A DNA stretch of 8,101 nt from Candidatus Woesearchaeota archaeon (lineage in GTDB: Archaea > Nanobdellota > Nanobdellia > Woesearchaeales > GW2011-AR15). Every line of letters starts with the position of its first letter. Positions within the stretch are counted from its first letter, which is position 1. Under the pieces are notes generated by a model that had not been told where the DNA came from, ran no database searches, and saw only the letters and a program-made list of their open reading frames with translations. Location of the stretch: assembly GCA_023701075.1 (NCBI GenBank), contig JAMPXQ010000058.1:1-8101 (forward strand). The letters run 5' to 3'. Below are positions 1 through 6,579 of this stretch, one piece after another. A program made the position numbers and the translations under genes.

Positions 1-1197
1 ATGATATCTGAATTCTTCCCTCCGCTTGGAAAAGGAGGAGGAGAGATCAGCGCTTCTCTCTTAGCAAGAGAACTTGCAAAAAGGAAAATAGATGTGCAGG
101 TATTGACTTCTTTTGAGAAATTCAAAAAAGATGAAACCATCGAAGGCGTGAAGATATTTCGGCGCATCAAGTCTGGAAAACCGAACAGCCTTATCGGAAA
201 CATAAGAAGAGCTTTTGAATTTGAAAAAAGCCTGCTCATCGAACTTGAGAAACTGGATACTCAAGAAGACTATGATATAATCCACTGCATGAATACAAAC
301 AGCATATCTGCTGTGAAATCCAAACTTAAGAAAAAGTATGTCATGCATGTAAATGGTCCTGTGCCCTTCTGCCCTAAAGGCACACTGATGCATAAAGATG
401 CCAAGATATGCCATAAAGAATGCACAAGAAAGACTTATTTGGACTGCTATATGCATTCAAAGATATTCGGGAAGATGGAACTAAATCCAGTGGTAAAATT
501 CAATCCGTTGACTATCTACTTTGCCAGGAAAAGATATGAAGATCACCAAAGGCTGATGAGAGAATTTGATTTTTTCATGCCCATAAGCAGCTTCATGAAA
601 GCTAAACTGCTTGAGATGAATCTTGAGGATGGAAAAATTGATGTGATATATAATGTGCTGGACCATGAGAAGTTCAAAATGACAAAAGGAAACGGCGTAC
701 TCTATATCGGAGAATATACAAAAGCCAAAGGAGCACATATAGCATTTGAAGCGTTGAATGGCGAAGAATTGAATGCTGATTTTTATGGTGAAGGGAACCT
801 CAAAGAATACCTATTAAAAAATGCGAAGAAGAACATTAAGATCCATGACAGAGCAGATTATAAGGATGTTCCTAGGATAATAGGAGAGCATGAGATAATA
901 GTATTCCCTTCTCTTGTAGGGGAGGCTTTTGGGAGAGCTGCGCTTGAAGCTGCCATTAGCGGGAAAATTGTCATCGCTTCGAGGATTGGAGGGATAACTG
1001 ACATCATCGAAGACAAGATAACCGGGTTTTTAGTCGAGCCTGGAAATGCCATGCAGATACGAACACTTATACGTAAGATAAGCAAGAAACAAGTGACACT
1101 GAATACTGAAAGAAGCAGGAAGATACTGATAGACAGGTTCTCCAACGAGAAAAACATAAGCAAGGTCATCGATATATATAGAAGACTCCTAGATTAG
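1..1197 (+). CDS. GT4-like glycosyltransferase, probably lacking its first few codons
   Basis: Retaining GT-B glycosyltransferase of the GT4 type, expected to move a sugar from a nucleotide donor onto a growing glycan at the inner face of the membrane. The N-terminal acceptor half begins with a proline/glycine-rich loop (P7-P8 through G12-G14 and E15) usual right after the first beta strand. The C-terminal donor half starts near residue 231. The EX7E signature is present as E308 and E316, followed by a conserved glycine-rich stretch typical of the family. Four cysteines (C124, C137, C141, C149) form a cluster in the N-terminal half, reminiscent of one in some GT4 enzymes. The frame is open to base 1, and relatives usually have a few residues (a lysine/isoleucine/leucine strand) before this methionine, so the ATG at base 1 is probably internal. 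Donor and acceptor cannot be read from the sequence. Neighbouring sugar cassettes point to glycan assembly. Confidence 0.85.
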   Translation: MISEFFPPLGKGGGEISASLLARELAKRKIDVQVLTSFEKFKKDETIEGVKIFRRIKSGKPNSLIGNIRRAFEFEKSLLIELEKLDTQEDYDIIHCMNTNSISAVKSKLKKKYVMHVNGPVPFCPKGTLMHKDAKICHKECTRKTYLDCYMHSKIFGKMELNPVVKFNPLTIYFARKRYEDHQRLMREFDFFMPISSFMKAKLLEMNLEDGKIDVIYNVLDHEKFKMTKGNGVLYIGEYTKAKGAHIAFEALNGEELNADFYGEGNLKEYLLKNAKKNIKIHDRADYKDVPRIIGEHEIIVFPSLVGEAFGRAALEAAISGKIVIASRIGGITDIIEDKITGFLVEPGNAMQIRTLIRKISKKQVTLNTERSRKILIDRFSNEKNISKVIDIYRRLLD

Positions 1198-1246
1198 AAC
1201 TACGCACTGCCTGATATCCAGTAAAAAAGAGCTTAATTGCGTGAGA

Positions 1247-1256
1247 TTTAAATATA
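1247..1256 (+). promoter_or_regulatory. Archaeal TATA box for the heptose operon, leaderless-type spacing
   Basis: TTTAAATATA lies with its 8-base core centred about 26 to 27 bases before the ATG at 1277. Archaeal transcription usually starts about 25 to 27 bases downstream of the TATA centre, so the message should begin at or within a base or two of the start codon. No Shine-Dalgarno sequence is seen before that ATG, in keeping with a leaderless message. The same 8-mer at the same distance is found before the dehydratase gene on the other strand. Confidence 0.7.
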
Positions 1257-1263
1257 CCTGAAG

Positions 1264-1271
1264 TTCTTTTT
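1264..1271 (+). terminator. Possible T-rich terminator of the upstream glycosyltransferase gene
   Basis: TTCTTTTT ends just ahead of the heptose operon start. Archaeal RNA polymerase can stop at short U-tracts without a hairpin. The tract sits 67 bases after the glycosyltransferase stop codon and falls between the TATA box and the predicted start site of the next operon. It is a weak, short signal, and read-through is equally possible. Confidence 0.2.
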
Positions 1272-1276
1272 AAGCT

Positions 1277-1750
1277 ATGATCGTCAGCAGAGAGGAACTA
1301 AAGGATATAATAGCGAAACTCAGGAAGGAAGGGAAGAAGATTGCCACTACTAATGGCGCTTTTGATATCCTGCACATCGGACACCTAAAAAGCCTTGAAT
1401 TCGCCAAGAGATACGGGGATACGCTTATCGTCGGAATAAACAGCGATGAATCCATAAAGAGATACAAAAGCAAGGATAGGCCTATAATATCACAAGATGA
1501 CAGAGCGAGACTTGTCGATGCGCTTTCTCTTGTAGATTATGTGACAATATTTGATGAGAAGACTCCTGAAAAGCTCCTTGAGATCATAAGACCGGATTTC
1601 CATATCAAAGGATCTGAATATAAAGACAATATCCCGGAACAGAAGACTGTTGAAAAATACGGCGGAAAGATTGTATTCATAGAAAGAGACCCTAAAGACA
1701 TATCTACATCTATGATCATCAAAAAGGTGAAAGAAAATGGAACTTGTTGA
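1277..1750 (+). CDS. rfaE2: RfaE2-type ADP-heptose synthase nucleotidyltransferase, stand-alone
   Basis: Cytidylyltransferase-fold enzyme expected to join D-glycero-beta-D-manno-heptose 1-phosphate to an adenylyl group from ATP, releasing pyrophosphate and giving ADP-heptose. It corresponds to the C-terminal half of bacterial HldE, here as a separate 157-residue protein. The nucleotide-binding signature runs G27-A28-F29-D30 through H33-x-G35-H36, and the C-terminal ISTSMII (142-148) corresponds to the STTNII segment of E. coli HldE. The intervening NSD, KGSEY and GGKI elements also follow HldE. An in-frame TAA two codons upstream makes the ATG at 1277 the first possible start, and the TATA box position supports it. 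Its last 14 bases overlap the kinase-isomerase gene. Archaeal RibL or other NMP transferases share the HxGH motif, but the HldE-like tail and neighbours argue against them. Nucleotide preference for ATP is inferred. Confidence 0.88.
   Translation: MIVSREELKDIIAKLRKEGKKIATTNGAFDILHIGHLKSLEFAKRYGDTLIVGINSDESIKRYKSKDRPIISQDDRARLVDALSLVDYVTIFDEKTPEKLLEIIRPDFHIKGSEYKDNIPEQKTVEKYGGKIVFIERDPKDISTSMIIKKVKENGTC
1726..1730 (+). promoter_or_regulatory. Shine-Dalgarno site for the kinase-isomerase gene
   Basis: GGTGA, a match to the archaeal anti-Shine-Dalgarno complement GGAGGTGA, ends six bases before the ATG at 1737. It lies inside the upstream coding sequence and supports that start. The pattern is leaderless first gene, SD-led second gene, as commonly seen in archaeal operons. 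Confidence 0.65.
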
Positions 1751-3239
1751 TTCATTCAAAGAGAAAAAAGTGCTTGTCATCGGTGACGTCATGATCGATA
1801 AATATGTCTATGGCACTGCTACACGGATAAGCCCTGAAGCGCCTGTGCCTGTCGTCAAAATATCAAGCGAAGATAATGTGCTTGGCGGAGCCGGAAACGC
1901 TGCAAACAACATAAGGGCGCTTGGCGCACAAGCGATGCTATGCGGTGTTGTAGGAGACGACAAAGATGGGAAACTGTTTGAGCAGCTCCTAAAAGAGAAG
2001 AAGATAACATCACTCATACTCACTGATAATGAAAGGATGACAACTGTCAAGAAAAGAATAATCGCAGGGAACAACTACCAGCTCATCAGGATAGATTATG
2101 AGAAGACAAATGACCTAAGCGAAGAGATGCAGAAGAAGCTTTTTGAAGTGATCAAGAAAAATGTGAAGCTATGCGATTCTATCCTCATCAGCGACTATGC
2201 CAAAGGCGTTGTCTGCGAAAAACTTGCAAGAAGCATAATCAAGCTTGCTAAGGAAAACAACAAGCCTGTGCTTGTCGATGCAAAGCCTGACAAGATGATG
2301 GCTTTCAAAGACTGCTACCTCATAACACCTAACCTAAAAGAGGCACAGGAGATGACAGGCTCAAAAGATATCGTTGAGATGGGAAAGAAGATCACAAAAA
2401 CTCTTGGCTGCAATGTTTTCATCACTAGAGGGCCTGAAGGGATATCTGTCTTTGACAGGCAAGGAAGGCATAGCCATATACCACCTGTGAGCATAACAAA
2501 ACTTTTTGATGTCACAGGCGCAGGAGACACTGTCATTGCCACTGCTGCACTTGGAATCGTATCCGGCCTTGATCTAATAGAAACTGCAAAACTCTCCAAT
2601 TATGCTGCCGGGCTTGTTGTCCAAAAACCCGGCACATCTGTGATAACACCAGATGAACTGAAAAGCGCATATAGGCAAGAGATAAGCCATTTCCTCAAGG
2701 AAAGCATCGAAGTGAAACAGAAAGTCATAGAACAGCAGCTCGATAAGATTGAGAAAGCTGCACATATGTTCATCAAGGCCTACCAGACAGGGAATAAGGT
2801 GATTGCGTTTGGGAACGGCGGGAGCGCAAGCGATGCACAGCACTTGGTCGGAGAGCTTGTCGGCAGATTCAAGATAGAGAGGAAAGGGCTGCCAGCCATG
2901 GCCCTCACAACTGATTCCAGCGTTGTCACTGCAATCGCCAATGATTATGGGTATGAAAAAGTCTTTGAGAGACAAATAGAAGCAAATGCCAAGAAGGGAG
3001 ACCTGGTTGTTGCAATCTCCACAAGCGGGAACTCTCCAAATGTAATAAATGCTATCGCTGCTGCAAAAAAGGAAGGATGCAGAGTTATCGGGCTAAGCGG
3101 AAAGAACGGTGGAGAGATGGCGAAGATATGCGATATATGCATTGTCGTACCATCTGAAAACACGCCAAGGATACAGGAAGCGCACATATCCATAATCCAT
3201 ATCCTGTGCGAGCTACTGGATAAGGAACTTAGCAAGTAG
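1737..3239 (+). CDS. rfaE1-gmhA: Fused D-glycero-beta-D-manno-heptose-7-phosphate kinase and sedoheptulose-7-phosphate isomerase
   Basis: Two-domain enzyme for the first two steps of heptose activation. Residues about 1-310 are a PfkB-family kinase close to the N-terminal half of HldE: strand with G16-D17 and D21, RISPEAPVPVVK from residue 30, GGAGN at 50-54 and the DVTGAGD signature at 258-264 with D264 as catalytic base. It should phosphorylate heptose 7-phosphate at C1. Residues about 320-500 are a SIS-fold GmhA: FGNGGSAS from 358, STSGNS at 428-433, and the expected zinc/catalytic set H369, E373, Q480 and H488. It should isomerise sedoheptulose 7-phosphate to D-glycero-D-manno-heptose 7-phosphate. 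Both domains are full length with all key residues. Bacterial HldE instead pairs this kinase with the nucleotidyltransferase, which here is the preceding separate gene. The start overlaps that gene by 14 bases and has an SD site. Confidence 0.92.
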   Translation: MELVDSFKEKKVLVIGDVMIDKYVYGTATRISPEAPVPVVKISSEDNVLGGAGNAANNIRALGAQAMLCGVVGDDKDGKLFEQLLKEKKITSLILTDNERMTTVKKRIIAGNNYQLIRIDYEKTNDLSEEMQKKLFEVIKKNVKLCDSILISDYAKGVVCEKLARSIIKLAKENNKPVLVDAKPDKMMAFKDCYLITPNLKEAQEMTGSKDIVEMGKKITKTLGCNVFITRGPEGISVFDRQGRHSHIPPVSITKLFDVTGAGDTVIATAALGIVSGLDLIETAKLSNYAAGLVVQKPGTSVITPDELKSAYRQEISHFLKESIEVKQKVIEQQLDKIEKAAHMFIKAYQTGNKVIAFGNGGSASDAQHLVGELVGRFKIERKGLPAMALTTDSSVVTAIANDYGYEKVFERQIEANAKKGDLVVAISTSGNSPNVINAIAAAKKEGCRVIGLSGKNGGEMAKICDICIVVPSENTPRIQEAHISIIHILCELLDKELSK

Positions 3240-3266
3240 ATCAGTTGTTCCATTATTTGACTGCAT

Positions 3267-4835
3267 ATGAATAAGGCAATATTTCTTGATAGGGACGGAG
3301 TAATAAATATCGACAAGAATTATGTACATAAGATATCCCAATTTGAATTTGTGCCTAATACTTTTGAAGCGCTGAGAAATCTTAGAGAGATGGGTTTTAA
3401 ACTCATTGTGATAACCAACCAGTCCGGCATAGGAAGAGGATATTATTCCAAAAAGGAGTATTATGCATTAAGGAGACATATCAATAAAAAACTGAAAGAG
3501 GAAAACATAACCATAGATGCAGAATATTTCTGCCCTCATTCTCCTGAAGACAACTGCAGATGCAGGAAACCTAACCCTTATTTCATAGACATGGCTGTGA
3601 AAAGATTCAGGCTGGATAGAGAGGAATGCTTCTTTGTAGGAGACAAGACAGCAGACATATTAAGCGCAGATAAAGGAAAAATAAAGAGTGTCCTTGTCAG
3701 AACCGGTAAAGGAGGAAATGACAGGAAATATAATATAAAACCTGATCTTATCTTTGATGATCTGCATTCGTTTTCTAAACACCTGAAAGAAAACTGGAAG
3801 CCTAAAGTCCTTTATCTAGGCAATTTCAACTGGGAGAATCACCTAAGAGGAAGGAACCTCTTTAGAGGACTTATTGAAAATGGAATCGAAGTTAAACTGA
3901 TACTAGGAAAAGGACTGAAATATTTTTTGATGCTGATACACCTCATGAAGAGAGATTTTGATGTGATACTGACGACAGGAAAACCATGCGCCTTGCTTGC
4001 AATCCTCACTAAACATTGGCATAAGAGAAAAATAATCTTTGATGTATACATTAGCGATTATGAGAACCTTGTCTTGAACAGAAGACTTGTCAAAGATGGC
4101 AGCCTAAAAGCAAAACTATTGAAATTCCTGGACAGATATACTTGTGAAAAAAGCAATGCTGTATTCCTAGATACTATAAAACATGCACAATGGTACTATA
4201 CTTATTTTGACCTTGATAAAGAGAAATTCTCTCATGTGCTAATTGGGAGCGATGATGAAAGGTTCCATGAGATGAAGATAAAACGAGGAAAGATGTTCAA
4301 TGTGCTGTTCTTTGGGAGCTTTGCAAAAGGACATGGGATTGATGTGATACTAAAAGCAGCCAAGATAGTCGAGAAAGAGAATATCATGTTCACATTTGCA
4401 GGGAAAGGGATCGTCTTTGATGAGATGGTAGAATTATCTAAAACTCTAAAATGCAAGAATGTTGAGTTCTTAGGATGGGTTGAACAGAAGAACCTCCCTA
4501 AGATTATTGCAGCGTCTGATGTGTGCCTGGGAATATTCAATGCTGAAGAGATAAAGGTTAGGAGGAGCATACCTACCAAGCTTTTTGAATGCGCCCCTAT
4601 GAAGAAAGTATTCATAACCGGAAATACTCCTGCAATGGAAGGGATAACCATACATAGAGAGAACGGCATGCTCTCTAAACTTGGAGATGAGAAAGACCTA
4701 GCAAAATGCATACTGGAAATCTACTCTGACAAAAAACTCAAAAAAAAGATTGAAGAGAATGCATTCAAGCTGTATAAAGAGAAGTTCACTACAAAAATGA
4801 TAGGGAAACAGCTTTTGGATATAATAAGGAAATGA
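3267..4835 (+). CDS. gmhB: Fused D,D-heptose 1,7-bisphosphate phosphatase (GmhB) and GT-B glycosyltransferase
   Basis: Residues about 1-172 are a HAD phosphatase of the GmhB/HisB group: DRDG motif with nucleophile D8 and acid/base D10, TNQSG at 50-54, zinc ligands C89, H91, C97 and C99, K101, and VGDKTAD with D126 and D130. It should remove the 7-phosphate from heptose 1,7-bisphosphate. Residues about 178-522 are a GT-B glycosyltransferase of the group 1/GT4 kind, with the donor domain starting near 343 and the PTKLFE element (K438, E441) in place of a clear EX7E. The junction (about 172-180) has no methionine or stop, so one polypeptide is encoded. The gene lies 27 bases after the kinase-isomerase gene. 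An in-frame TGA three codons upstream makes 3267 the first ATG, though no SD site is visible. The transferase is a good candidate heptosyltransferase by fusion, but it is not an ADP-heptose GT9 enzyme by sequence and its substrate is unproven. Confidence 0.9.
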   Translation: MNKAIFLDRDGVINIDKNYVHKISQFEFVPNTFEALRNLREMGFKLIVITNQSGIGRGYYSKKEYYALRRHINKKLKEENITIDAEYFCPHSPEDNCRCRKPNPYFIDMAVKRFRLDREECFFVGDKTADILSADKGKIKSVLVRTGKGGNDRKYNIKPDLIFDDLHSFSKHLKENWKPKVLYLGNFNWENHLRGRNLFRGLIENGIEVKLILGKGLKYFLMLIHLMKRDFDVILTTGKPCALLAILTKHWHKRKIIFDVYISDYENLVLNRRLVKDGSLKAKLLKFLDRYTCEKSNAVFLDTIKHAQWYYTYFDLDKEKFSHVLIGSDDERFHEMKIKRGKMFNVLFFGSFAKGHGIDVILKAAKIVEKENIMFTFAGKGIVFDEMVELSKTLKCKNVEFLGWVEQKNLPKIIAASDVCLGIFNAEEIKVRRSIPTKLFECAPMKKVFITGNTPAMEGITIHRENGMLSKLGDEKDLAKCILEIYSDKKLKKKIEENAFKLYKEKFTTKMIGKQLLDIIRK

Positions 4836-4840
4836 TGAAC

Positions 4841-4855
4841 TATATTTGTTTTATA
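4841..4855 (+). terminator. Possible T-rich terminator after the heptose operon
   Basis: The 27-base gap between the two converging operons holds a T-rich plus-strand tract (TATATTTGTTTTATA). Archaeal termination often uses such tracts without a hairpin. The minus strand of the same gap is not T-rich, so any stop for the opposing operon would fall inside the glycosyltransferase gene. The assignment rests only on composition and position. Confidence 0.3.
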
Positions 4856-4862
4856 GAATCCG

Positions 4863-5405
4863 CTAGCACAAATAGGCATCCCTAAACAAGGACATCACAA
4901 GCAGATCATGATAGCCATCTTCTCTTAGGAGATGCTCTTTCAAGACTCCTTCTTCCTTGAATCCTAACGAAGTGTAAAGGCCAATCGCGACCTTATTATA
5001 TACTGCGGTATACAGTGTCACCTTATGCATATCCAGCTCACTAAAACAATAATCCAGCATAAGCCTAAAAGACGCCTTGCCATACCCTTTTCCCCTGAAT
5101 TTTGGCATTATATCAAGGCCGACAAGCATGTTCTTATTCAACTTATCTATCTGGTCAAGGCGCATCATGCCCAGAAGAATCTCCTTCCCATCCTCATACA
5201 TACAGATAGAATATCTCCTTGATTTTGAAGAATCATCAAGAGACATGAACCACTTCTTCTGCATTGCCACTGACACTTGAGTTGTATCTGTCAGCATTCT
5301 GATTGTAGACGAATCATTATGCATGATCCTAAGCGGCTCTAGATCCTCTTCTATTATCTTCCTGAAATAGAACTGCTCTTTCCTAAAGATAATGCTATCT
5401 TTCAT
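4863..5405 (-). CDS. GNAT-family N-acetyltransferase, likely amino-sugar nucleotide acetyltransferase (PseH-like)
   Basis: A 180-residue acetyl-CoA-dependent acetyltransferase of the RimJ/RimL-like GNAT group. The acetyl-CoA pyrophosphate loop is visible as R104-G105-K106-G107-Y108-G109-K110-A111, preceded by the GLDIMP strand at 96-101. The later YTAVYNKVAIGLYTSLGF segment is the usual C-terminal GNAT motif. It is the last gene of a dehydratase-aminotransferase-acetyltransferase set, and its start overlaps the aminotransferase stop by 11 bases, which suggests translational coupling. By context it should acetylate the 4-amino group made by the aminotransferase, as PseH does in pseudaminic acid synthesis. 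The GNAT call is firm, but the substrate comes from context only. Ribosomal protein acetylation is the main alternative. Confidence 0.85.
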   Translation of the reverse strand: MKDSIIFRKEQFYFRKIIEEDLEPLRIMHNDSSTIRMLTDTTQVSVAMQKKWFMSLDDSSKSRRYSICMYEDGKEILLGMMRLDQIDKLNKNMLVGLDIMPKFRGKGYGKASFRLMLDYCFSELDMHKVTLYTAVYNKVAIGLYTSLGFKEEGVLKEHLLREDGYHDLLVMSLFRDAYLC

Positions 5406-6579
5406 AGAATGCCTTTATGGAATCTACTATATACTTTGCATCTTCTTTTTTGACCCACCAACATGATGGGATAGAGACATACTTTGATGTGAACTCTTCC
5501 AATCCCGGCCTAGGAAGATCGTCCTTGAAATCCTTGAAACAGGTATATACATCGTTCCTTGTGTGGACTATTGAGTTATCTATGCCTTTCTTCTTGAGAT
5601 ACTCGATGAACTCGTCTCGTCTTTCGGCCAGCAAAGTATATAGCCAATATGCTGAAGATGCACCATCTTCCTGCCTAAGCACCCTTATTCCTTTGACTTT
5701 GGATAGATTCTTGTTATAATAATTCCCGTTCCATCTGCATACCTTTAGTATCTTCTCTGTATATTTGAGATGCTCCAGGCCAATTGTCGCATCTATGTCA
5801 TTCATGTTGAACTTATAGCCCCATTCTTTTATGTCATAGTACCATCTGAGCTCTTCTTTTATCGCTGTCCTGTCTAGGCCGAACCATCTCAATGCACGTC
5901 CTCTCTTATGATCCTCTTCATCCTTACAGACCAATGCCCCTCCGTCGCCTGTAGTCATATGCTTTATTGCCTGGAATGAATACATGACAAAATCTGAATG
6001 GTTGCCTATTCTCTTCCCTTTGTATCCTGCACCGAATGCATGCGCTGCGTCCTCTATCACCTTGATATTATGCTTCTTTGCTATCTCATTTATCCTATCT
6101 ATATTTGCGGGGTTCCCTGCCCAATGCACATAAAGGATGGCTTTTGTCCTTGGTGTTATCAATCGTTCAATCGACTCTGGATCTATGTTCCCTGTATCTA
6201 CCAAGACATCTGACCATCTTATCTTTGCTCCTCTTGCCATGACAGGCATATTTGTTGCCACACATGTCAATGGCGAAGAAATAACTTCATCCCCTTCATC
6301 TACTCCTGCCAGCCTCAATGCCAGCTCCAGTGCATGCGTGCCTGCGTCTACTGTCAAGATGTTCTTTACACCTAAGAAGTCTTTTAGCTTTTCCTCAAAT
6401 TCCAGGACTCTGGGCCCCTGAGCTATATAACCTGACATCAGTGTCTTCTTTAGAGGCCCCATCACTGACTTTGGCATGAATACCTTAAAGAGAGGAATCT
6501 TCTTCACTTCTGAAGATACGTCTACTGCACAAGCCGGCCTATTCACAAATTCGCTGGTCATCTCTGGTTCTTTAGTCAT
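5395..6579 (-). CDS. DegT/DnrJ/EryC1/StrS-family PLP-dependent sugar aminotransferase
   Basis: Fold-type I aminotransferase of 394 residues that moves an amino group, probably from glutamate, to a 4-keto nucleotide sugar. Motifs in order: DAGTHALELAL (78-88), SSPLTCVATN (101-110), EDAAHAFGA with D177 expected to contact the PLP ring nitrogen, and SFQAIK with K206 as the PLP lysine followed by TTGDGGA. The C-terminal SIPSCWW and final helix are family-typical. The N-terminus carries about 27 residues before the usual first segment (IPLFKVF). The ATG at 6579 overlaps the dehydratase stop as ATGA, and GAGG lies eight bases upstream, so this start is well supported. Its neighbours indicate that it acts on the 4-keto-6-deoxy product of the dehydratase, as PseC or PglE would. 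The exact stereochemistry at C4 cannot be read. Confidence 0.9.
   Translation of the reverse strand: MTKEPEMTSEFVNRPACAVDVSSEVKKIPLFKVFMPKSVMGPLKKTLMSGYIAQGPRVLEFEEKLKDFLGVKNILTVDAGTHALELALRLAGVDEGDEVISSPLTCVATNMPVMARGAKIRWSDVLVDTGNIDPESIERLITPRTKAILYVHWAGNPANIDRINEIAKKHNIKVIEDAAHAFGAGYKGKRIGNHSDFVMYSFQAIKHMTTGDGGALVCKDEEDHKRGRALRWFGLDRTAIKEELRWYYDIKEWGYKFNMNDIDATIGLEHLKYTEKILKVCRWNGNYYNKNLSKVKGIRVLRQEDGASSAYWLYTLLAERRDEFIEYLKKKGIDNSIVHTRNDVYTCFKDFKDDLPRPGLEEFTSKYVSIPSCWWVKKEDAKYIVDSIKAFYER

Noticed and set aside
1..3. ATG at the very first base as the true start of the glycosyltransferase
   Set aside because: The protein would lack the first half of the opening beta strand that comes before the PP-loop in this family. 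The window edge most likely cuts a few codons, though this cannot be proven here.
1277..1750. FAD synthase (RibL) or other archaeal nucleotidyltransferase
   Set aside because: The HxGH core is shared, but the KGSEY, GGKI and ISTSMIIKK segments and the adjacent heptose genes fit RfaE2 much better.
1737..2670. Ribokinase, fructokinase or ADP-dependent sugar kinase
   Set aside because: PfkB features are shared, but RISPEAPVPVVK near the N-terminus is characteristic of heptose-7-phosphate kinase, and the fused GmhA settles the pathway.
2574..2975. Long minus-strand reading frame inside the kinase-isomerase gene, and similar ones at 61-456, 4232-4711 and 2945-3316
   Set aside because: They lie antisense to well-recognised conserved domains and have low-complexity, phenylalanine/serine/isoleucine-rich translations without any motif. 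They are by-products of the codon use on the coding strand.
3240..3266. Separate promoter for the GmhB-GT gene
   Set aside because: There is no TATA-like box about 26 bases ahead of its ATG; transcription from the upstream operon promoter is more likely.
3267..3800. HisB-type histidinol phosphatase instead of GmhB
   Set aside because: The short zinc loop could suggest HisB, but there is no histidine gene nearby and all other steps of heptose activation are in the same operon. Some doubt on specificity remains.
3770..3830. Frameshift or missed start separating GmhB and the glycosyltransferase into two genes
   Set aside because: The frame runs through the junction with no stop, no methionine and no SD site, so a single fused protein is the simplest reading.
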